Shown: positions 59,232 to 64,000 of the stretch, piece after piece
How positions within the stretch are numbered: position 1 is the first letter of the stretch
How the letters are laid out: every line of letters starts with the position of its first letter
Origin: Planctomycetota bacterium
Lineage (GTDB): Bacteria > Planctomycetota > PLA2 > JAEUHO01
Assembly: GCA_020851795.1 (NCBI GenBank)
Contig: JADZCA010000101.1
Coordinates: forward strand, 26,166 to 90,165
Direction of reading: 5' to 3'
DNA length: 64,000 nucleotides
The notes under the pieces: generated by a model
What the model saw: only the letters and a program-made list of their open reading frames with translations
Told to the model about the DNA's origin: nothing
Databases searched by the model: none
Position numbers and translations under genes: made by a program

Positions 59232-59648
59232 TCAGCGGGCCGCGGGCCCGCCGAGCAGGTCGTCGAGCAGGCGGCGTACGCGGTCGCGCACGTCGTCGCG
59301 GATCGCGCGCACCTGCTCGAGGGGCAACCCCTTGGGGTCCTGCACCTTCCAGTCCTCGTAGCGCTTGCCGGGGAAGATCGGGCAGGCGTCGCCGCAGCCC
59401 ATCGTCACGACGACGTCGGCGGCGCGCACCTGCGCCTCGTCGAGCCGCCGCGGGGCGACGGCCGAGAGGTCGATCCCCACCTCGCGCATCGCCTCGCGCA
59501 CGACCGGGTGCACCGCGTCGCCCGGCGCCGAGCCCCCCGACCACACCTCGACGCGGCCGCCGCCGAGCACGCGCGCGAACGCGGCCGCCATCTGGCTGCG
59601 CCCCGCGTTGTGGACGCAGACGAAGAGCAGGTGGACGGGGACGGTCAT
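59232..59648 (-). CDS. arsC: thioredoxin-coupled arsenate reductase
   Basis: Reduces arsenate to arsenite for export. The 138-residue protein belongs to the low-molecular-weight phosphatase fold type (S. aureus pI258 ArsC): P-loop CVHNAGRS with Cys11 and Arg17, then the resolving cysteines Cys85 and Cys89 in TMGCGDACP, and FPGKRYEDWKVQDPKG with the Asp-Pro catalytic loop. It is the last gene of the ars operon and overlaps the acr3 stop by 4 nt (ATGA). Confidence 0.95.
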   Translation of the reverse strand: MTVPVHLLFVCVHNAGRSQMAAAFARVLGGGRVEVWSGGSAPGDAVHPVVREAMREVGIDLSAVAPRRLDEAQVRAADVVVTMGCGDACPIFPGKRYEDWKVQDPKGLPLEQVRAIRDDVRDRVRRLLDDLLGGPAAR

Positions 59649-60769
59649 CGGGCAGCCTCCTCTCGGGCCGGGGCCCGCCGCCGCAGGCGGTCGCTGACGT
59701 GGACGAGCGCGAGCATCACGGGCACCTCGACCAGCGGCCCGACCACGGCCGCGAAGGCCACGTCGGAGTGGACGCCGAAGGCGGCGACGGCGACCGCGAT
59801 CGCCAGCTCGAAGTTGTTCGAGGCCGCGGTGAAGGCGACGGTGGTGCTGCGCGGGCCGTCCGCCCCCACCGCCCGCCCGCTCCAGAACGAGACGAGGAAC
59901 ATGACGACGAAGTAGGCGAGCAGCGGCACGCCGACCCGCACCACGTCGAGGGGGATCGACAGGATCGCGTCGCCCTTGAGGCTGAACATCACGACGATCG
60001 TGAACAGGAGCGCGACCGGCGTGACCGGCGCGAGGCGCGGCAGCAGCACGTCCGACAGCCACGCCTCGCCCCGCGCGCGCGTCGCGAGCACGCGCGTCGC
60101 CACCGCGAGGGCGAACGGGATGCCGAGGTAGACGAGCACGCTCGAGGCGATCTCGCCCGCCCCCACCTCGACCACGCGGCCCGAGAGCCGGAACCACGTG
60201 GGCAGCACGGTGACGTAGACCCACGCGAGGACGCCGTAGAGGGCGACCTGGAAGACGCTGTTGAGCGCCACGAGCCCGGCGGCGAGCTCGCGGTCGCCGC
60301 GCGCGAGGTCGTTCCAGACGACGACCATCGCGATGCAGCGCGCCAGCCCGACGAGGATCAGGCCCGTCGCGTACTCGGGCCGGTCGCGCAGGAACAGCAT
60401 CGCGAGCAGGAACATCAGCGCGGGCCCTACCACCCAGTTCTGGACGAGCGAGAGCGCGAGCAGCCGCCGGTCGCGCATCACCTCGGGGAGCCGGCCGTAG
60501 CGCACCTTGGCCAGCGGGGGCCACATCATCAGGATCAGGCCGAGCGCGATGGGGACGTTGGTGCTCCCCACCGACATCGCGTCCACGAGCCGCGGGACGG
60601 AGGGGAACGCGGCGCCCAGGCCGACACCGACCGCCATCGCGAGGAAGATCCACAGCGTGAGCCAGCGGTCGAACCAGGGCAGGCGCGCCCGGCAGGAGGC
60701 CTCCGCGGCGGTCGCCCCGGGCCCCGCGCCGGAACGGGGGTCTCGTGCGTCGGTCGGGTCGGCGGTCAT
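59645..60769 (-). CDS. acr3: ACR3-type arsenite efflux permease
   Basis: A 374-residue inner-membrane transporter with ten spans. The conserved ACR3 segment ARCIAMVVVWNDLARGD contains the essential Cys in GLARCIAMV, and later FTAASNNFELAIAVA includes the conserved Glu. It exports arsenite using the proton gradient. In most ACR3 systems ArsA is absent, but here an arsA gene overlaps upstream, so the pump may be energised by ArsA. ATG 60769 overlaps the arsA stop. Confidence 0.95.
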   Translation of the reverse strand: MTADPTDARDPRSGAGPGATAAEASCRARLPWFDRWLTLWIFLAMAVGVGLGAAFPSVPRLVDAMSVGSTNVPIALGLILMMWPPLAKVRYGRLPEVMRDRRLLALSLVQNWVVGPALMFLLAMLFLRDRPEYATGLILVGLARCIAMVVVWNDLARGDRELAAGLVALNSVFQVALYGVLAWVYVTVLPTWFRLSGRVVEVGAGEIASSVLVYLGIPFALAVATRVLATRARGEAWLSDVLLPRLAPVTPVALLFTIVVMFSLKGDAILSIPLDVVRVGVPLLAYFVVMFLVSFWSGRAVGADGPRSTTVAFTAASNNFELAIAVAVAAFGVHSDVAFAAVVGPLVEVPVMLALVHVSDRLRRRAPAREEAAR

Positions 60770-62553
60770 CGGGCCCCCACCGGATCGGGCGACACCGCAC
60801 GCGGCGCGAGCCAAGGCACGACGAAGACCCGCCGCGCGAGCGCCTCGACCTCGTCGAGCCGGCGCGCCTCGGCGGCGCGACGGGCGACGAGGACGGGGTC
60901 GGCGACGGCGAGCGGCGTGAGCGTCTGGTTGACCACCCACGCCCACGGCTCGATGCCCGCGCGGCGCAGGTCGGCCTGCAGCGCGGCGGCCTCGTGGACG
61001 GGGGTCGCCTCCGGCAGCGTCACCACCACGACGCGGGTGAACGCCGGGTCGCGCAGCCGCGGCAGCAGCGCGCGGACGGCGTCGGGCACGTCGCCCGCGG
61101 TGCGGGTGACCTCGCGGTGGTACGAGCCCGCGGCGTCGAGGAGCAGCACCGTGTGGCCCGTCGGCGCGGTGTCCACGACGACGAAGCCCTCGACCCCGTC
61201 CGCGACGACGCGCGCGAGCGCGCGGAACACCGCCACCTCCTCGGTGCACGGCGAACGCAGGTCCTCCTCGAGCAGCGCCCGGCCGGCGGCGTCGAGACCG
61301 GTCGCGGCGTCGAGGACCTCGCGGGTGTAGGCGGCGACCTCGGCCTTGGGATCGATGCGGCTCGTGCGCAGCGTCGGCGGCGCGTCGGAGGCGAGGTCGG
61401 CGACGGCGCCGGCGGGGTCGGTCGTCGTCCCGTGGACACGATGGCCGCGCGCGCTCAGGCCGAGCGCCACGGCGGCGGCCACGGTCGTCTTGCCCACACC
61501 GCCCTTGCCCATCGTGAACACGACGCCGTGGCCCGCGGCGGCGAGCGCGTCGATCATCGGCGCGAGCGCGTCGGCCGCGGCGGCGATCTCGTCGCGTCGC
61601 GCGGTGGCGGACGCGGCCCCGGGCGGCTGCGGCGCGGCGGGCGCCGGTGGGACCGCCGCGAGCCGACGCACGGCCTCGCCGCCGACCACCGCGCTCGGGA
61701 GCAGCGGGACGTCGGCGCGCGGGAGCGCGGCGAGCCCGGGCGGCAGCGCGGCGAGCGCGCGGGCCCCGCGCGCCTCGAGGGCCGCGGCGACCGGGTCGGC
61801 CGCCCGCGTGCGCGGATCGGCGCGGAAGCACCCGTTGAGGACGAGCGCGAGCGGCGCCACGCCGAGCGCGGCGAGCTCGCTCCGCGTCCGCTCGGCCTCG
61901 GCCAGCGCCGCGACGTCGGGGCGCGCGACGAGCACGAGCGAGGTGCGGCGCGCGTCGGCGAGCGCGTCGCGGGTCGCGCGGTAGAGCTCGCGCTGCGCCG
62001 ACAGCCCCGCGAGCGGCCCGAGGCACGACGTGGTCCCCGCGCTCGCCTCGAGGAAGTGCGTCCACGCCGCCGGCAGCTCGAGGAGGCGCAACGTGTGCCC
62101 CGTGGGCGCCGTGTCGAAGACCACGCGGGCGTAGCCGGCGGTGACCGCGGGGTCGGCGAGGAGGCGCGCGAACTCGTCGAACGCGGCGATCTCGACGGTG
62201 CACGCGCCCGAGAGCTGCTCCTCGATGCTCGCGACCGCGGCGGCCGGGAGCAGCGCCCGGTACGGTCCCACGACCCGCTCGCGGTACGCGCGCGCGGCGG
62301 CCACGGGATCGAGGTTGGCGGCGACGAGCCCGCGCGCGCCCGGCACCTCGGTGGGCGTCGGCGACAGCGCGACGCCGAGCACCTCGTCGAGGTTCGAGGC
62401 GGGGTCGGTGCTGACGAGCAGCGTGCGCTCGCCGCGCTCGGCCCACGCGAGCGCCAGCGCGCACGCGACCGACGTCTTGCCCACGCCGCCCTTACCCGTC
62501 ACGAAGACGGCGCGGGCGGCGCGGTCGAGGACCGGGGCCAGCGCGGGGCCCAT
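60766..62553 (-). CDS. arsA: arsenite efflux ATPase ArsA (two-domain)
   Basis: A 595-residue duplicated P-loop ATPase. Each half has a deviant Walker A (VTGKGGVGKTS at about residue 18, and TMGKGGVGKTT near 345) and a DTAPTGHTLRLL / DTAPTGHTVLLL signature. The metalloid-binding cysteines are present: GACTVE in domain 1, SCLGPLAG before the linker and SPCTEE in domain 2. It energises arsenite export through the membrane pump. Start at ATG 62553, 2 nt after the arsD stop. The linker between halves is Pro/Ala-rich. Confidence 0.95.
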   Translation of the reverse strand: MGPALAPVLDRAARAVFVTGKGGVGKTSVACALALAWAERGERTLLVSTDPASNLDEVLGVALSPTPTEVPGARGLVAANLDPVAAARAYRERVVGPYRALLPAAAVASIEEQLSGACTVEIAAFDEFARLLADPAVTAGYARVVFDTAPTGHTLRLLELPAAWTHFLEASAGTTSCLGPLAGLSAQRELYRATRDALADARRTSLVLVARPDVAALAEAERTRSELAALGVAPLALVLNGCFRADPRTRAADPVAAALEARGARALAALPPGLAALPRADVPLLPSAVVGGEAVRRLAAVPPAPAAPQPPGAASATARRDEIAAAADALAPMIDALAAAGHGVVFTMGKGGVGKTTVAAAVALGLSARGHRVHGTTTDPAGAVADLASDAPPTLRTSRIDPKAEVAAYTREVLDAATGLDAAGRALLEEDLRSPCTEEVAVFRALARVVADGVEGFVVVDTAPTGHTVLLLDAAGSYHREVTRTAGDVPDAVRALLPRLRDPAFTRVVVVTLPEATPVHEAAALQADLRRAGIEPWAWVVNQTLTPLAVADPVLVARRAAEARRLDEVEALARRVFVVPWLAPRAVSPDPVGAR

Positions 62554-62555
62554 GG

Positions 62556-63533
62556 TCAGCAGCACCCGCCCTTCGGGACGCGCGGCTTGCTCGGCGCGAC
62601 CGTGCTCGAGCCGCACCCGCTCGCGGAGGCACGCGGCGCGCTCGGGGCGACCGCGCTCGAGCAGCACCCGCCCTCGGAGGCGGGAGACTCGCTCGGGGCC
62701 GCTGCACCCGAGCAGCACGCGCTCGCCACGGGCAACGAGGCGAGGACGGGACGGTTCGCGCGGGCCTCGAGGAAGCGCCGGAGGTTCTCGGGCACCACGA
62801 ACGGGGCGCGGTCCGCCGCGGACGCGCTGGGCGCGAGCGCCGCGAGCGCCGCGCGGACGATCGCGTCGGCCAGCACGCTCGGGGTGGGCACGACGCGCTC
62901 GACGCCGTCCTCGACCCAGACGCGGCAGTCCACGGCGACGCCGGCGTCCTCGCTGCACGTGCCGCACGGGGTCTCGCGGGCCTCGACCGGAAGGTCGCGG
63001 CCGCCGACGCGGACCGTGGGCGACGACGCGAAGCGCAGCGCCTGCGCCTGCGCGAGCGACGCCACGACGGTCTTGCGCACGCTGAGGGCGACGCCGTCGG
63101 CGCGCAGCCGCTGCGCGGCCTGCTCGACCGCGGCGTCGAGCGCGGCGCCGGTGCCGCAGCAGCGGTCGCACGTCTCGAGGTCGAGCGCGAGCAGCTCGAC
63201 CTCGACGGTGCGGGTCGGGGCCGAGGGCGCGAGGCCCGCGGCGCGCTCGAGCATGGCGCGGTCGGGGTAGGTGCCGCGCGAGAGGACGCGCCCGTCCACG
63301 AGGACGAGCGGGAGGCAGGCGACGCCCTCGCGCTCGAGCGCCGTGCGGACGGTCGCGTCGCGGGCGAACGCGGCGGGGTCCTGCGAGAGGTTGTGGCGCG
63401 TGACGGCGACTCCGGCGCGGCGGAGGCGGTCGAGGTCGGCGGCGAAGCGGGGCAGCACCGGGTCCACCGTGGGGCCGCAGACGCCGGTGGGGCAGCAGAG
63501 GGCGGGGTCGTACACGTCGATGCGGACGGGCAT
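62556..63533 (-). CDS. arsD: ArsD metallochaperone fused to DUF2703-like domain and Cys-repeat tail
   Basis: A 325-residue protein, about 2.7 times the normal ArsD length of ~120. Residues 1-105 are ArsD: DPALCCPTGVCGP carries the metalloid-binding Cys13, Cys14 and Cys19, then LPLVLVDGRVLSRGTYPDR. Residues about 108-235 look like DUF2703 (LETCDRCCGTGAALDAAV, SSPTVRVGGRDLPVEARE, CGTCSED). A linker VPENLRRFLEARANRP follows. The last 53 residues are three 17-residue units starting CC/CC/CG, with a final CC, an expansion of the normal Cys-rich ArsD tail. It passes As(III) to ArsA. Start at ATG 63533, 16 nt after arsR. Confidence 0.9.
   Translation of the reverse strand: MPVRIDVYDPALCCPTGVCGPTVDPVLPRFAADLDRLRRAGVAVTRHNLSQDPAAFARDATVRTALEREGVACLPLVLVDGRVLSRGTYPDRAMLERAAGLAPSAPTRTVEVELLALDLETCDRCCGTGAALDAAVEQAAQRLRADGVALSVRKTVVASLAQAQALRFASSPTVRVGGRDLPVEARETPCGTCSEDAGVAVDCRVWVEDGVERVVPTPSVLADAIVRAALAALAPSASAADRAPFVVPENLRRFLEARANRPVLASLPVASACCSGAAAPSESPASEGGCCSSAVAPSAPRASASGCGSSTVAPSKPRVPKGGCC
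62559..62717 (-). repeat. tandem repeat of 51-nt units in the arsD 3' end
   Basis: Encodes CCSGAAAPSESPASEGG, CCSSAVAPSAPRASASG and CGSSTVAPSKPRVPKGG, then CC. The shared Cys pair and VAPS core show in-frame duplication of a short metal-binding unit. Confidence 0.75.
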
Positions 63534-63549
63534 GGGGCGGTCTCCGGGT

Positions 63550-63900
63550 TCAGAGCGCGGCGACGAGCGACTTGAGGCGTCGCAGCGCCTTCGGTTCGAG
63601 GCAGTAGCAGACGCGCGGACCGTCGATGGTGCCGCGCACGAGTCCCGCCTCCTTGAGCACCTTCAGGTGCTGCGAGACGGTGGACTGGGCGAGCGGGAGG
63701 TCGGCGACGATCTCGCCGCAGACGCAGGTGTCCCGGCGGGCGAGCAGCCGCAGGATGCGCAGGCGGGCCGGGTGCGCGACCGCCTTGGCGAGCGCGGCGA
63801 GCTCCTCGTCGGCGAGCGGGCCCTCGACGGGGCGCAGGTCGTCGCCCTCGGCAGCCGACGGGCAGCAGGAGCGCGGGGCGCGGCGGGGTCGTTCGTTCAT
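63550..63900 (-). CDS. arsR: ArsR-family arsenite-responsive repressor
   Basis: A 116-residue winged-helix repressor. The inducer site is visible as TCVCGEI with Cys59 and Cys61 in helix alpha-3, followed by the recognition region LAQSTVSQHLKVLKEAGLV and the wing IDGPRVCYCL. Additional vicinal Cys12-Cys13 and Cys98/Cys100 could make further As(III) sites. ATG 63900 is preferred over an in-frame codon at 63936, since a promoter overlaps that stretch. It leads the operon arsR-arsD-arsA-acr3-arsC and should repress it until arsenite binds. Confidence 0.93.
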   Translation of the reverse strand: MNERPRRAPRSCCPSAAEGDDLRPVEGPLADEELAALAKAVAHPARLRILRLLARRDTCVCGEIVADLPLAQSTVSQHLKVLKEAGLVRGTIDGPRVCYCLEPKALRRLKSLVAAL

Positions 63901-63902
63901 CG

Positions 63903-63920
63903 TCGATATACGATCATACC
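63903..63920 (-). promoter_or_regulatory. ars promoter/operator
   Basis: An AT-rich patch just upstream of arsR contains TATGAT (minus strand, 63913-63918) as -10 and an imperfect dyad TA(T/C)GATC(G/A)TA around GATC. Its AT-richness in this GC-rich setting, and the position over the start of transcription, suit an ArsR operator. Confidence 0.5.
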
Positions 63921-64000
63921 CCCGAGGGGTGCGCAAGTCGGGGCGCGAGTCGGTGCCCGGAGTCGGGGCCCGGCCCCCCCCGGCCGGGCCAGGGCCCCAC

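Noticed and set aside
59175..59232. Peptide-like reading VPGKLFSR...TTFLAP seen in several frames near both palindromes
   Set aside because: It is only the translation of the repeated palindrome, not a conserved protein end.

Overview
The window is a 64 kb piece of a very GC-rich chromosome. Almost every third codon position is G or C, and GTG starts are at least as common as ATG. The cell looks diderm: there are lipobox proteins, an AsmA-like giant and a secretin-like protein. The mix of CRTAC/ASPIC-UnbV FG-GAP proteins, a periplasmic multihaem cytochrome, TPR/HEAT-repeat secreted proteins, an HscC-type Hsp70 and formylglycine-enzyme-like proteins fits a Planctomycetota-like or similar environmental lineage. 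That placement is an inference from gene content only.

Layout. 1-6 kb: folP end, c-di-AMP cyclase cdaA with cdaR, convergent glmM, then tsaB-alr. 6-20.7 kb: an octahaem cytochrome lipoprotein, then a tightly packed, mostly 4-nt-overlapping operon that joins DAHP synthase and chorismate synthase to CRTAC/ASPIC proteins, a beta-propeller, two orphan amino-acid-type binding proteins, a membrane ferredoxin and a PaaK-like ligase. 20.8-30 kb: nitrilase, an AsmA-like giant, mannose-1-phosphate guanylyltransferase, ruvX, rpsO-pnp. 30-37.9 kb: a secretin-like pair, a XRE/S24 repressor with a palindromic operator facing a possible small RNA, a TPR protein, a phosphodiesterase and a zinc-ribbon protein. 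38-43.4 kb: hydantoinase/oxoprolinase hyuA-hyuB and plsY-gpsA. 43.4-49.2 kb: a PrsW-like protease, a 1.1 kb region that looks like a large structured non-coding RNA on the minus strand, and an HscC/J-like pair. 49.2-59.1 kb: an NtrC-type regulator with a degenerate receiver, membrane proteins, tRNA-Pro(GGG) followed by direct and inverted copies of its own 3' end, a formylglycine-enzyme-like protein, a HEAT protein, cytidine deaminase and a sterol-desaturase-type hydroxylase. 59.2-63.9 kb: a full arsenic operon arsR-arsD-arsA-acr3-arsC.

Three things stand out. First, the 44231-45360 minus-strand element has a boxA-like leader, many hairpins capped by GNRA or UUCG loops, G.U pairs that form mostly on the minus strand, and a terminator with a T tract; I cannot assign it to any RNA family I know. 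Second, at least eight genes carry a TANNNT -10 box exactly 6-7 nt before the start codon, implying leaderless mRNAs. Third, the ArsD homologue is fused to a DUF2703-like domain and ends in three 17-residue Cys repeats. A 51-nt palindrome occurs twice, both times between convergent genes.
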